Source of the DNA: Paenibacillus sp. PAMC 26794
Lineage (GTDB): Bacteria > Bacillota > Bacilli > Paenibacillales > Paenibacillaceae
Length of the DNA: 64,000 nucleotides
Assembly: GCF_000316035.1 (NCBI RefSeq)
Contig: NZ_ANHX01000092.1
Coordinates: 62,001-126,000 of the forward strand
Direction: 5' to 3'
Shown: positions 8,801 to 17,263 of the stretch, piece after piece
Layout of the letters: every line of letters starts with the position of its first letter
Numbering within the stretch: position 1 is the first letter of the stretch
Translations under genes and position numbers: made by a program
Notes under the pieces: model-generated
Told to the model about the DNA's origin: nothing
The model's database searches: none
The model's input: the letters and a program-made list of their open reading frames with translations, nothing else

Positions 8801-10628
8801 ACGTTTGCTCGTCCGGACCGATCCCTTGGGACAAGTCACGACCTATACGTATGATGCGAATGACAATGTGACAAAAGTGCTGGATCGCAAAGGGCAGGAA
8901 CGCACCTACGTATACAACAGCCGCAACTTCCTACTGGAAAACCGGGCCAGTGACGGCACAATCTCATACACCTATGATGCCATGGGCCGGAGAACTGGCA
9001 TGGGCGATCCTACCGGAAGTACCCAATATGCATATACACCCGTCGGTGAACTGGAGAAAATCACGTATCCGGATGGGGCGACGTTAACGCTGGGTTACGA
9101 TGCCCGAGGAACACGTACGCGTCAGACCTTCCAGCAAGGCAGTTACACGCTCAATCTGGGTATGTCGTACAAGGGAGCTTCTGTACTTCCAGCATCGCTG
9201 AACTTAACCAATGGGAGTGGAACGACGCTCGGCAGCTTCGCCTACACCTATCGGGGTAACAATAGTCTGGCCCAACAAAGTGCGGGGTCTGGCTGGAAAG
9301 AGACCTACACGTACAACGGACTGAATCTGACCGGGCTCACCCATACGTTCCAGGGAACAAACGGCCCGAGCTACAGCTATGCCTATGATAACAATCGAAA
9401 TATTACGAGCAAAACAGATCAGGGAATCGCTTCCCAATACACCTATGACAAGCTAAATCGAATTAAAACGTCCAGCCCGTATCAGGAAACGTATACCTAC
9501 GACGTGCGGGATAACCGGAGCAGCCTGGAGAGTGAGAGGGAGTGGAGCCCGCCTGCACCAGCTTCTTACACTTACGATGCTCGCAATCAACTAACAGGTG
9601 CTACGGTTAACGCCCAGACGGTGAGCTACCGATACAATGGTGACGGTCTGATGACTGAACGAAGTACGGGAGGTCAAACGACTCGGTACTACTACGATGA
9701 TCGTGGGTTGCTGATGGCCGAAGGCACGGTAAGCAGCACGGGAACGGCGCAAATCACGGTAGGCTATGTCTACGATGCCACTGGCAAACTGATCGCCCGG
9801 CAGATCGCCGGAGAAAACCAGCTCCATTCCTATGTGACGAACGGACACGGGGATGTCACGGAAATCCGGGATGCGTCAGGCAATATATTAAACCGATACA
9901 CATACGATATCTGGGGCAACCCGGAAATGACAGAGGAGACCGTCCCGAACGTCTTGCGTTATGCGGGGGAATATTGGGATGATGTCACGGGACTACAGTA
10001 TTTAAGAGCTCGTTGGTATGACCCGTCCACGGCCCGTTTCATTAACGAGGATACGGTGGAAGGGGAACTCACGAATCCCCTGAGTTTGAACCTGTACACG
10101 TATGTGGAAAACAACCCATTGATCTATGTCGACTCCAGCGGAGAGTCCAAACGACCAGCAAAGAACTCTTTAGAGGGGTTGGGGGCAGGGAGTGGAAGTG
10201 CCAGTGCTGGCGCAGGTAGATCATCTGGAGGAAGTTTTGGTGGGGGCGGAAGTAAAGGTGGAAGTAGAGGAGGAAGTAGCAGCGGATCAAGTAGTAATAA
10301 GCCATCGACTTCAAGTAATGGGCAATCGATCCAGGGGGCGGCTAAGCTTTCAGATACGATTAGTAGTAAAGCCTTTAAACAAATTTTTAAAAAGTGGGGT
10401 AAACAAGGTGTCGACGCCTTTGTAAAAGCGGCAAATAAGGGATTAGTAGGCCCGCAAGGACAAAATGGAATAAAATTATTAAAAGGTGACGGAATAAGAA
10501 TCGGTGGTAAAACTTATACTCATGAAATTAAGGTTTTGAATAAAGAGTATGGTGATTATCGAATTTTTGGATATGTTGATGAGGCAGGAAAATTTATTTT
10601 TGACCAATTTAAAAAGGGATTACATTAA
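5802..10628 (+). CDS. Full-length secreted Rhs/WapA-like polymorphic toxin
   Basis: 1608 residues with a clear signal peptide (RRLSILLIFTFLASILFPP, cleavage near residue 30). After a 160-residue N-terminal region of unknown role comes the Rhs entry domain (about 190-600), then roughly 25 YD repeats (about 640-1380), and the hyperconserved core around 1385-1448 (LRYAGEYWDDVTGLQYLRARWYDPSTARF in pieces, ending NNPLIYVDSSGES). The usual DPxG autocleavage motif reads DSSG here. A low-complexity Gly/Ser/Ala linker (about 1449-1505) leads to a tip of about 100 residues (AAKLSDTISSKAFKQIF... to the C-terminus) that I cannot assign; its length and basic character suit a small RNase-type toxin (inference). 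Such proteins deliver the tip into neighbouring cells. The cognate immunity gene follows within 20 bases. Confidence 0.92.
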   Translation: MKRRLSILLIFTFLASILFPPELGIQRAAASSSYDTLNTVSVTEDVYGDDLLNPALGGAVDSNELITITTVSERFQVERDWIILELGKGYALNEIYQALIAQELGGSYETYIQEKYPNALNHSFTTSPESVTFENEPGSLGRVDEPSVTEATYNDEYVSSSVTDEVYTSPHSFALAANGYDDIALQRQSIKFDQAPYGVGSVNDSISTSDGSLNISVVDLVMPGANGLDFTLRRKYDSSLGKDQIGARVNPDFKNTTESTTEEQKFPIGKGWTWDLPYVKHEGGGTYVHIPGVGTFADSERGGLAGYPWENLDFGLVHSDLYVSGEKANYVLKDYNTGIVQYFDQAGNILQIRNQYNNTIEFYYTTNVNYGTVLSFVMTRAGKGQPVQTMDFSYSANEVKASFNDRVVTYKTRNVTSNNRTQRLLDHVIDAEGRITKYGYLRWNGLLFNLIDYYKDYTGENQQVYWGWNDWLVLASIEHPTKAMTQYTFGGTVLRKLGPTGAETQPRYGQRRVYYSTAGQEVSSQINVNYSGDIGAVYGQNNTFTTTVEDGLTRTEYSFKKQFVAHNKPDVVYNTQISNRAIEGDQRRVTAYSYNEAAYRNVPTRIEERSYDTGGASSAAVTTLQYNNWGQVIAQTNPLGATIKPTYEMKFFSGYDLSPVIALTQSTETGGSSQQATTSYSYDSVTGSLAQSVIRDSQGNLLGQTNYQYDGYGNPIVLQLKGETADTIVRQQFGYKSMRPTRQEVNVKDAAGKSSAVILQAGYNVTGEMNSYTDGNQNITTTAYDKLGRVISEKNPDGSMTTLSYDDVNNTLTVTTPDLSKTVYRFDPLGRLSSETNVRGSKTYTYDAYDRMIAQTDATGQTITYTYDAFDRVIRQQDGTSTTQMAYDDAAWTLTITDGENNRIRETYNVMGQVTKKEELRASGNVALATYTYDSVGNVISVTDGNGNLTTNSYDALSRLSSVTDAENKKTSYTYNLGGDLTKVTYADGKTVQKRYDEMGRLLVRTDPLGQVTTYTYDANDNVTKVLDRKGQERTYVYNSRNFLLENRASDGTISYTYDAMGRRTGMGDPTGSTQYAYTPVGELEKITYPDGATLTLGYDARGTRTRQTFQQGSYTLNLGMSYKGASVLPASLNLTNGSGTTLGSFAYTYRGNNSLAQQSAGSGWKETYTYNGLNLTGLTHTFQGTNGPSYSYAYDNNRNITSKTDQGIASQYTYDKLNRIKTSSPYQETYTYDVRDNRSSLESEREWSPPAPASYTYDARNQLTGATVNAQTVSYRYNGDGLMTERSTGGQTTRYYYDDRGLLMAEGTVSSTGTAQITVGYVYDATGKLIARQIAGENQLHSYVTNGHGDVTEIRDASGNILNRYTYDIWGNPEMTEETVPNVLRYAGEYWDDVTGLQYLRARWYDPSTARFINEDTVEGELTNPLSLNLYTYVENNPLIYVDSSGESKRPAKNSLEGLGAGSGSASAGAGRSSGGSFGGGGSKGGSRGGSSSGSSSNKPSTSSNGQSIQGAAKLSDTISSKAFKQIFKKWGKQGVDAFVKAANKGLVGPQGQNGIKLLKGDGIRIGGKTYTHEIKVLNKEYGDYRIFGYVDEAGKFIFDQFKKGLH

Positions 10629-10648
10629 TAATCAAGGAGTTGAGAAGT

Positions 10649-10972
10649 TTGAACACCGATGAACTCTTAAACTGGGTTTCTACAAACGATATAATTGAAC
10701 GTGCTAAAAAAGCTTTTTGGTCATACATGGGAAATTTTAAAATGGAGGAGCCGGATGAGTATAGAGAGTTATTTAAAAATGTGGATTTGAAATTTTTAGA
10801 TACAAATATTAGCAAAATAAGCTTAACAATTAGTTATAGATTTGACGAGCCGATTAGTTTTGTATCTGTTTTTATAGAAATTACTCATGAGGAAGAAGAG
10901 TTATGTATTTATGAGTCCTTATTTTCACTAGATGGGAGTGAGTTAGATGATTATTTAAGAATGACAAACTAG
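10649..10972 (+). CDS. Probable immunity protein for the full-length Rhs tip
   Basis: 107 residues. The TTG at 10649 is chosen because AAGGAG (10634-10639) is 9 bases upstream; the earlier in-frame TTG at 10640 sits directly on that site. It is a small acidic cytosolic protein without signal peptide or recognisable domain (starts MNTDELLNWVSTND). Position directly after the toxin tip, low GC and size are the hallmarks of Rhs/CDI immunity genes. Function is inferred from context. Confidence 0.7.
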   Translation: MNTDELLNWVSTNDIIERAKKAFWSYMGNFKMEEPDEYRELFKNVDLKFLDTNISKISLTISYRFDEPISFVSVFIEITHEEEELCIYESLFSLDGSELDDYLRMTN

Positions 10973-10994
10973 AAGAAGGATCTATATTTGGTGT

Positions 10995-11201
10995 GTGAAG
11001 GCTTATAGTTTCTCTGTTTTTCTAAATATGGAAGGGAAATTGGGCGGAGTTGCGAAATTTAAATCAGACATGGGTGCTAGACTTGAGATTGCGAAACAAA
11101 ATGATGCCATTTACTCTCTATACTCAAATCCGCGGATTCCTCAAGCAAGTAAGGATTGGCTCACAAAAAAGGGAATTGGTTATAAGGAATTTTTAGATTA
11201 A
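10995..11201 (+). pseudogene. C-terminal fragment of a displaced toxin tip
   Basis: A 68-codon frame from GTG at 10995 with no ribosome site. It reads MEGKLGGVAKFKSDMGARLE to the end KKGIGYKEFLD. There is no Rhs core or linker before it: it abuts the previous immunity gene after 22 bases. It is most simply the 3' end of a toxin tip that lost its carrier, kept next to its immunity gene (11217). A decayed copy of its last part is found again at 19236-19321, which shows the module was once duplicated within the locus. Confidence 0.6.
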
Positions 11202-11216
11202 AAGGAGAGATGATCC

Positions 11217-11624
11217 ATGTCTGTCTCATCATCTATTGAAATATGCTTATCAAAGCAACTATCAGGAATGACTATTTTAAGCAAATTAGAAAAATACGGT
11301 TGGTCGTATAACGATCACGGACATGCAACTTTTCTGCCCATCGGTGACGATGATGACTATAGTTGGCAACACGTCAGTATTCCTAAAGAAGAGTTGTTTA
11401 AAATTCTAAGTACAAAGGAAAAGCAAAGAGAATTAATCGGAGTTGGAATGACTTGGAAGGATACGAATATAGGAGACACTTTTTTAATGAGTCCTGATAT
11501 TAATCGTAAAGTTGTTGAAGTAGAGAGTTACAGTAATATAAATGATATAAATTGGTACATGACCAAATTGATCCCTGTGTTTGGTCCGTTATTTGAGTCA
11601 ATTTCTTACCAAGAACATGTATAA
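11217..11624 (+). CDS. Probable immunity protein of the displaced tip
   Basis: 135 residues, ATG at 11217 after AAAGGAGAG with good spacing. It is acidic and aromatic-rich (DDDDYSWQHVSIPKEELFKIL) with no signal peptide and no domain I recognise. It is followed by a perfect terminator, so tip fragment plus immunity gene form a closed cassette. The first 70 bases of the gene occur again, broken by a stop codon, at 19339-19410. Its likely partner is now only a toxin fragment, so it may be kept as protection against kin that still have the toxin (inference). Confidence 0.65.
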   Translation: MSVSSSIEICLSKQLSGMTILSKLEKYGWSYNDHGHATFLPIGDDDDYSWQHVSIPKEELFKILSTKEKQRELIGVGMTWKDTNIGDTFLMSPDINRKVVEVESYSNINDINWYMTKLIPVFGPLFESISYQEHV

Positions 11625-11641
11625 GTTCTTTCACCTAATGA

Positions 11642-11677
11642 AACCTTGAGGCTAAACATCCTCAAGGTTGTTTTCTT
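11642..11677 (+). terminator. Terminator after second immunity gene
   Basis: A perfect 10-bp stem (11642-11651 with 11660-11669), 8-base loop, then GTTTTCTT. Confidence 0.85.
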
Positions 11678-14073
11678 ATAAAAAATTAATCAGAATCTCT
11701 TTGCTTGCTATCCTTTGGCTTGAAACAAGGATGAGAATGTATGTTTTGGGAGAAAGGATTTTAGGTCTCAGGTTGTCCATTGAAACGAATATACGGGGCA
11801 GCAAGACGTATGCGTATGATGCGTTCAACCGGGTCCTTCGCCAGCAGGACGGAACGTCCACCACCCAAATGGTCTATGCGGCGCGTACCCTGACGATCAC
11901 CGATGGGGAAAACAACCGTATTCGGGAGACCTACAATGTCATGGGCCAAGTGACCAAAAAGGAAGAACTCAAGGCCAGCGGCAACGTGATTTTGGCCACC
12001 TACACGTATGACAGCGTAGGCAACGTCATCTCCGTCACCGACGGAAACGGCAACCTGACCACGAATAGCTATGATGCCTTGTCCCGTCTCTCCTCGGTGA
12101 CCGATGCCGAGAATAAAAAGACAAGTTATACGTACAATCTCGGTGATGACTTAACCAAAGTAACCTATGCAGACGGAAAAACTGTCCAGAAGCGTTATGA
12201 TGAGATGGGACGTTTGCTCGTCCAGACCGATCCCCTGGGACAAGTCACGACCTATACGTATGATGCGAATGACAATGTGACGAAAGTGCTGGATCGCAAA
12301 GGGCAGGAACGCAGCTACGTATACAACAGCCGCAACTTCCTGCTGGAAAACCGGGCCAGTGACGGCACAATCTCATACACCTATGATGCTATGGGCCGGA
12401 GAACCGTTATGGGCGACCCTACGGGAAGTACTCAATATGCCTATACACCCGTTGGTGAACTGGAGAGTATCACGTATTCAGACGGAGCCACGCTGACTAT
12501 GAGTTACGATGCCCGAGGAACACGTACGCGTCAGACCTTCCAGCAAGGCAGTTACACGCTCAATCTGGGTATGTCGTACAAGGGAGCTTCTGTACTTCCA
12601 GCATCGCTGAACTTAACCAATGGGAGTGGAACGACACTCGGCAGCTTCGCCTACACCTATCGGGGCAACAACACTCTGGCCCAACAAAGTACCGGGTCTG
12701 GCTGGAAAGAGACCTACATGTACAACGGACTGAATCTGATCGGGCTCACCCATACGTTCCAGGGAACAAACGGCCCGAGCTACAGCTATGCCTATGATAA
12801 CAACCGAAATATTACGAGCAAAACGGATGAGGGGATCGCTTCCCAATTCACTTATGATAAGCTGAACCGCGTTCACACATCCAGCCCGTATCAGGAAACG
12901 TATACCTACGATGTGCGAGATAACCGGAGCGGTCTGGAAAGTGACCGGGAGTGGAACCCGCCTGTGCCAGCTTCTTACACTTACGATGCTCGCAATCAAC
13001 TAACAGGTGCTACGGTTAACGCCCAGACGGTGAGCTACCGTTACAATGGTGACGGTCTGATGACTGAACGAAGTACGGGAGGTCAAACGACTCGGTACTA
13101 CTACGATGATCGTGGACTACTGGTGGCCGAAGGCACGGTAAGCAGCACGGGAACGGCGCAAATCACGGTAGGTTACGTCTACGATGCCACTGGCAAACTG
13201 ACCGCCCGGCAGATGGCCGGAGAGAGTCAACTCCAGTCCTATGTGACGAATGGACACGGGGATGTAACGGAAATCCGGGATGCGTCAGGCAATATATTAA
13301 ACCGATACACATACGACATCTGGGGCAACCCGGAAATGACAGAGGAGACCGTCCCGAACGTCTTGCGTTATGCGGGGGAATATTGGGATGATGTCACGGG
13401 CCTACAGTATTTAAGAGCTCGTTGGTATGACCCGTCCACGGCTCGTTTCATCAACGAGGATACGGTGGAAGGGGAACTCACGAATCCGCTGAGTTTGAAC
13501 CTGTATACGTATGTGGAAAATAATCCATTGATCTATGTGGACTCCAGCGGAGAGTCCAAAAGACCAGCAAAGAACTCCTTAGAGGGGTTGGGGGCAGGGA
13601 GTGGAAGTGCCAGTGCTGGCGCAGGTAGATCATCTGGAGGAGGTTTTGGTGGGGGCGGAAGTAAAGGTGGTTCCTCTGGTAGTAAGCCGTCAACATCAAA
13701 CAAAGGACAATCGACTAAGGAGACGCCAAAATCTTCTGTTGTAAAAGAACTATCAAGAGCTATGAAAAAAAACCTTAAAACTTTGGACAACATAGTGAAT
13801 AAGCACCTTACTGAAAAGGACTTCTCAGGAACTTTAAGGGATTTGCAAGGAAATCCTGTTCCGAAACCAGAAGGAGGATATTGGAACCATTTGCATGAGA
13901 TGCAAAATTCTTATCAAGGATTAATCAAAATAAAACGTGGGCTCACAGGTTCTCTACAAAATCCTAATTTATCAGGCTCTGTTAAAAAAACTTTACAAGA
14001 TGGTCTAGACAAAGCAAATAAATATTTGAAGAAAATTGAAGATTTGTTTGAACCTTTTGGAGGAATAAAATAA
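11668..14073 (+). CDS. N-terminally truncated second rhs copy with a type-28-like toxin tip
   Basis: An open frame of 801 codons. Homology to the first rhs gene starts at about 11767, which matches about 8289 of the first copy, and continues nearly identically through the YD repeats, the core (about residues 569-635) and the Gly/Ser linker. The first 35 codons are unrelated, there is no ribosome site and no signal peptide, and the frame begins inside the preceding terminator. It is therefore probably silent, a stored 3' end rather than a secreted protein. The tip (about residues 680-801; DNIVNKHLTEKDFSG, GYWNHLHEMQNSYQGLIKIK, KIEDLFEPFGG) resembles the polymorphic toxin type 28 family (predicted nuclease), which fits its CdiI-like immunity gene. 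Tip family by recognition only. Confidence 0.8.
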   Translation: MFSYKKLIRISLLAILWLETRMRMYVLGERILGLRLSIETNIRGSKTYAYDAFNRVLRQQDGTSTTQMVYAARTLTITDGENNRIRETYNVMGQVTKKEELKASGNVILATYTYDSVGNVISVTDGNGNLTTNSYDALSRLSSVTDAENKKTSYTYNLGDDLTKVTYADGKTVQKRYDEMGRLLVQTDPLGQVTTYTYDANDNVTKVLDRKGQERSYVYNSRNFLLENRASDGTISYTYDAMGRRTVMGDPTGSTQYAYTPVGELESITYSDGATLTMSYDARGTRTRQTFQQGSYTLNLGMSYKGASVLPASLNLTNGSGTTLGSFAYTYRGNNTLAQQSTGSGWKETYMYNGLNLIGLTHTFQGTNGPSYSYAYDNNRNITSKTDEGIASQFTYDKLNRVHTSSPYQETYTYDVRDNRSGLESDREWNPPVPASYTYDARNQLTGATVNAQTVSYRYNGDGLMTERSTGGQTTRYYYDDRGLLVAEGTVSSTGTAQITVGYVYDATGKLTARQMAGESQLQSYVTNGHGDVTEIRDASGNILNRYTYDIWGNPEMTEETVPNVLRYAGEYWDDVTGLQYLRARWYDPSTARFINEDTVEGELTNPLSLNLYTYVENNPLIYVDSSGESKRPAKNSLEGLGAGSGSASAGAGRSSGGGFGGGGSKGGSSGSKPSTSNKGQSTKETPKSSVVKELSRAMKKNLKTLDNIVNKHLTEKDFSGTLRDLQGNPVPKPEGGYWNHLHEMQNSYQGLIKIKRGLTGSLQNPNLSGSVKKTLQDGLDKANKYLKKIEDLFEPFGGIK

Positions 14074-14480
14074 TGAGAAAAACGATTAAAGAGATGTATG
14101 ATCTTAAGCAAAGTACTCAAGAAGCCGAACAGGAATATGCTTTGGATACCTGGTACAACAGACTAATCAGTAAAACAGTTGAAGAGATTGACATAGGAGA
14201 TACCTCTAGAATGTTGTCACAGAAAATTCTTGTTGAATTAGCGATACAAAAGGCTATAGAATTTTTAATAGATGATCCACAGGCCGGTGAAAAGTATGAT
14301 GGTCAATTACTTGAGTTACTCCATTCTATTGACTTAAATGAATTTAAAGATCTGTCACAACTTAAACTCCTCCTACAAAAAATTAATAACAGCCTATTAG
14401 ATTTAGAGTGGTTGGATGAAGAGGATAAAAAGGAATACAGTGAATTATTATGTGAATTTATGACAAAGGTCAATATGTGA
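14073..14480 (+). CDS. CdiI-type contact-dependent inhibition immunity protein
   Basis: 135 residues; the ATG at 14073 overlaps the stop codon of the toxin tip by one base, indicating translational coupling. The sequence (MLSQKILVELAIQKAIEFL, DDPQAGEKYDGQLLELL) matches my memory of the CdiI_2-like immunity family found next to type 28 tips in Rhs and CDI loci. It is cytosolic and would bind and neutralise the tip. A terminator follows at 14514. Confidence 0.75.
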   Translation: MRKTIKEMYDLKQSTQEAEQEYALDTWYNRLISKTVEEIDIGDTSRMLSQKILVELAIQKAIEFLIDDPQAGEKYDGQLLELLHSIDLNEFKDLSQLKLLLQKINNSLLDLEWLDEEDKKEYSELLCEFMTKVNM

Positions 14481-14513
14481 AGTTTAGTGTATGACTAGTT
14501 ATTATCCCCATGA

Positions 14514-14540
14514 AAGTCGCTAACTAGCGGCTTTTTTTTT
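14514..14540 (+). terminator. Terminator after CdiI-like gene
   Basis: An 8-bp stem with one G-T pair (14514-14521 with 14524-14531), followed by nine or more T residues. Confidence 0.85.
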
Positions 14541-14845
14541 GAGCATGGTTCAGATTACTATGGCATATGGTGCAACCGGTTATCCAATCGCCAGGCAGTT
14601 GGCTGGACGGAAACAGCTGCAGTATGTGACTAATGGCCACGGGGTCCGAGATGTATCTGGAAAAGGTATAGTATACGGCAGTCCACTCACAGTGAAGGAA
14701 CGTTACCGAATGCCCTCCGTTATACAGGGGAATATTGGGATGAAGTGACAGGACTACAGTATTTGAGGGCACGCTGGTATGATCCGGCCACGGCACGGTT
14801 TATTAGTGAGGATACGGTTGAAGGGGAATCACGAATCCGCTGAGT
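14541..14845 (+). pseudogene. Decayed rhs core fragment
   Basis: The bases encode broken pieces of the rhs core: MAYGATGYPIARQLAGRKQL then YVTNGHG, then after deletions and frame changes YTGEYWDEVTGLQYLRARWY and FISEDTVEG. It is more diverged from the main gene than the other copies (for example DPATARFIS). A one-base deletion at about 14830 moves it out of frame with the following linker. It is the 5' remnant of cassette 3. Confidence 0.8.
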
Positions 14846-15436
14846 TTGAACCTGTACACGTATGTGGAAAACAACCCATTGATCTATGTCGACTCCAGCG
14901 GAGAGTCCAAAAGACCGGCAAAGAACTCTTTAGAGGGGTTGGGGGCAGGGAGTGGAAGTGCCAGTGCTGGCGCAGGTAGATCATCTGGAGGAAGTTTTGG
15001 TGGGGGCGGAAGTAAAGGTGGATCCTCTGGTAGTAAGCCGTCGAGTTCAAGTAGTGGGCAGACGACTAAGGGGACGGGAAATGGTGGCCAGAAACCTAAC
15101 GTGGCTGAACAGAATTTCAGCTCGAATTTTGATAAAAAAATAAAAAAGCATGCTCAAGATATCTATGAAACTTCAAGGGATTTAGGTATTCCAGTTAAAA
15201 AAGGAGATAAAGAAGGAATGAAAGATTTTGTTTCCTCAATTGTAAAGGACTCAAAAAATCTCGCTAATTCAAAACCTTTTGAATGGAATACAATTGAGTC
15301 AGTGAATGCTTATGTTAAGGGAGATGCAGTTGTTCTAGTCAATCGAAAAACAAACGAAATATTTACTTTTTTAAATAAAAAAGGAGACCGATTATCAAGT
15401 AAGTTAAAATCCGTATTAGATTTGATTGGAGAGTGA
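14846..15436 (+). CDS. Orphan Rhs C-terminal cassette 3 (core end, linker, toxin tip)
   Basis: 196 residues from a TTG with no ribosome site. Residues 1-30 are the end of the Rhs core (NLYTYVENNPLIYVDSSGES), 31-75 the Gly/Ser linker, and 76-196 a tip not seen elsewhere in the window (DKKIKKHAQDIYETSRDLG, then VNAYVKGDAVVLVNRKTNEI, FTFLNKKGDRLSSKL). The last part has the beta-hairpin pattern of small RNase toxins, but I cannot name the family. The AT-rich tip contrasts with the GC-richer core. Without start signals it is probably silent unless recombined onto the full-length gene through the shared core and linker (inference). Confidence 0.75.
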   Translation: MNLYTYVENNPLIYVDSSGESKRPAKNSLEGLGAGSGSASAGAGRSSGGSFGGGGSKGGSSGSKPSSSSSGQTTKGTGNGGQKPNVAEQNFSSNFDKKIKKHAQDIYETSRDLGIPVKKGDKEGMKDFVSSIVKDSKNLANSKPFEWNTIESVNAYVKGDAVVLVNRKTNEIFTFLNKKGDRLSSKLKSVLDLIGE

Positions 15437-15444
15437 GGACGAAT

Positions 15445-15966
15445 ATGAACAACTATATAATATCTTTTACAAAAAAGTTTGATTATTTTTTTAAAAACAA
15501 AGAATTTTCAAATATTATTTATTTACATGATGAGGATGATCAGGAGAGACTAGACCATGTCCTATTCCTTGAAAAAGCCGATGGTAAAGTTATAGGGTTG
15601 TATATAAGAGGTATGAATCCGTTAATCTCAGTGAACAGAATTTATGATTTGGATGATTTCAATTTGTTTGCAAGTTATGAAGAATTAGTTGAATCTAAGG
15701 AGAATATTCAACTGAGAGTAGAGTATATATGTTTGTTTTTTAGCTCCGGATATAATGAACTTTTAGGTTTTTATTTATCGAATAACGATACATCTAGTTC
15801 TCTATTTGTATTATTTTTACAAGATGAGATTGATATGATAAAGAATTGTAGTAAGTCAGACGCTAGTAAGATCCTTAAAAATAAGTATTCGAGTAAAGGT
15901 TATATAACTTACGAAAAAAAGAGCGAGAGTGACTGGGAAGAGATGAAAATGGAATGTCAACAATAA
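15445..15966 (+). CDS. Probable immunity protein of cassette 3
   Basis: 173 residues. ATG at 15445 is preceded by GAGTGAGGA at 15431-15439; the in-frame GTG at 15433 overlaps the toxin stop but lies within that site. Acidic, AT-rich, no signal peptide (starts MNNYIISFTKKFDYFFKNKE). No domain recognised; role inferred from position directly behind a toxin tip. Confidence 0.65.
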   Translation: MNNYIISFTKKFDYFFKNKEFSNIIYLHDEDDQERLDHVLFLEKADGKVIGLYIRGMNPLISVNRIYDLDDFNLFASYEELVESKENIQLRVEYICLFFSSGYNELLGFYLSNNDTSSSLFVLFLQDEIDMIKNCSKSDASKILKNKYSSKGYITYEKKSESDWEEMKMECQQ

Positions 15967-16089
15967 ATTGAACACAATTTTTCAATAGGAAAGTCTTGAT
16001 TTTTTTTGTTGCCACCCAGGGCCGAATGAGCCCTATCATATCTGACCCATGTAATACTATTATCGGACTTTGGCACTTTGAAAATAATA

Positions 16090-16132
16090 ACACCACAATT
16101 GGAGTTAACTGCCGTATTGTGGTGTGCTTTTA
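16090..16132 (+). terminator. Terminator of cassette 3
   Basis: A perfect 10-bp inverted repeat (16090-16099 with 16116-16125) followed by GCTTTT. Confidence 0.7.
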
Positions 16133-16195
16133 CTTATGATTTTATCCTATAGGTAATAGGGGCAAGGAAATGACGAGCGAACGTCAACCAAATCT

Positions 16196-16528
16196 ACGTA
16201 AGGAAAAATACATTTGCGATTAACGAAATTGTCTGACCGAAGTAGGTACGATGAAGGCAAGGTTCGCTTTCGCTAAATGGTGATGGGCTTATGGCAGAAG
16301 GTAAATCGGGCCAGACGAGAGAGCTTCCGTACAGTAGATCACCTATATGACGTAAGTGGAGAGCTTCAATCTCGGTAAGATCAGGTTGAGCCCGGATTGG
16401 AAAAATACTGGAAGAGAGGACACATGTTGTCATGTAGTTGAAAATGCAGCAGGTAAACACGCTGGATTGTTTATCTATTATGACAAGCTTAACCGCATCC
16501 ACACATCCAGCCCGTATCAGGGAACGTA
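16196..16528 (+). pseudogene. Decayed rhs repeat fragments before cassette 4
   Basis: Short pieces of rhs sequence out of frame with one another: NGDGLMAEGKSGQT near 16270-16320, then YDKLNRIHTSSPYQGTY at 16478-16528, which jumps directly to NRYTYDIWGNPE of the core. About 350 bp of core is missing at that joint. The same arrangement, including the same joint, is present at 17838-18185, so the pair arose by duplication after the deletion. Confidence 0.75.
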
Positions 16529-17248
16529 TTGAACCGATACACCTATGACATCTGGGGCAACCCGGAAACAACAGAGGAAACCATCCCGAACGTCTTGCGT
16601 TATGCGGGGGAAGATTGGGATGATGTCACGGGCCTACAGTATTTAAGAGCTCGTTGGTATGACCCGTCCACGGCTCGTTTCATCAACGAGGATACGGTGG
16701 AAGGGGAACTCAAGAATCCTCTGAGTTTGAACCTGTACACGTATGTGGAAAACAACCCATTGATCTATGTAGACTTCAGCGGAGAGTCCAAAAGACCGGC
16801 AAAGAACTCTTTAGAGGGGTTGGGGGCAGGGAGTGGGAGTGCCAGTGCTGGCGCAGGTCGATCATCTGGAGGAAGTTTTGGTGGGGGCGGAAGTAAAGGT
16901 GGGGGTAGAGGAGGAAGTAGCAGCGGATCAAGTAGTAGTAAGCCATCGACTTCAAGTAGTGGACAGACGAGTCAAGGGACTGGAAAAATTAATAACGTCT
17001 ACGACTCTATCAAAAAGGCTCCTAAGTATCCTGAAGGATTCAAAGGTGTTCAAAATGGAACAAAAAAAGTTAATGTTAATAATAAGGATGTTCTTGAACA
17101 ATTAAGAAACGTAGAATCTGGGCAGTGGAAAAAAGTATATAAGGATGGTTACAATGCCAGCGGTAAAGAGGTGTCAATTCATTATTTTGAGAGTGCCTCA
17201 GGAAAGGTATTTGATGTTAAGGTTAAGTTTGGTTGGAGTAACAATTAA
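16529..17248 (+). CDS. Orphan Rhs C-terminal cassette 4 (core, linker, toxin tip)
   Basis: 239 residues from a TTG at 16529 without a convincing ribosome site. Residues 1-85 are the Rhs core (NRYTYDIWGNPE to YVDFSGES), 86-150 the Gly/Ser linker, and about 151-239 a distinct tip (KAPKYPEGFKGVQNGTKKVN, then KVYKDGYNASGKEVSIHYFE, SGKVFDVKVKFGW). The terminal beta-rich stretch with basic and histidine residues suggests a small RNase, but the family is not identified. It follows a decayed rhs remnant and precedes a DUF3969-like gene. Confidence 0.75.
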   Translation: MNRYTYDIWGNPETTEETIPNVLRYAGEDWDDVTGLQYLRARWYDPSTARFINEDTVEGELKNPLSLNLYTYVENNPLIYVDFSGESKRPAKNSLEGLGAGSGSASAGAGRSSGGSFGGGGSKGGGRGGSSSGSSSSKPSTSSSGQTSQGTGKINNVYDSIKKAPKYPEGFKGVQNGTKKVNVNNKDVLEQLRNVESGQWKKVYKDGYNASGKEVSIHYFESASGKVFDVKVKFGWSNN

Positions 17249-17263
17249 GGAGTGAAGAATAAT

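Noticed and set aside
6354..13793. Many minus-strand frames of 60-130 codons across the rhs genes
   Set aside because: Shadows of the biased YD-repeat codons; they recur in each rhs copy and have no start signals.
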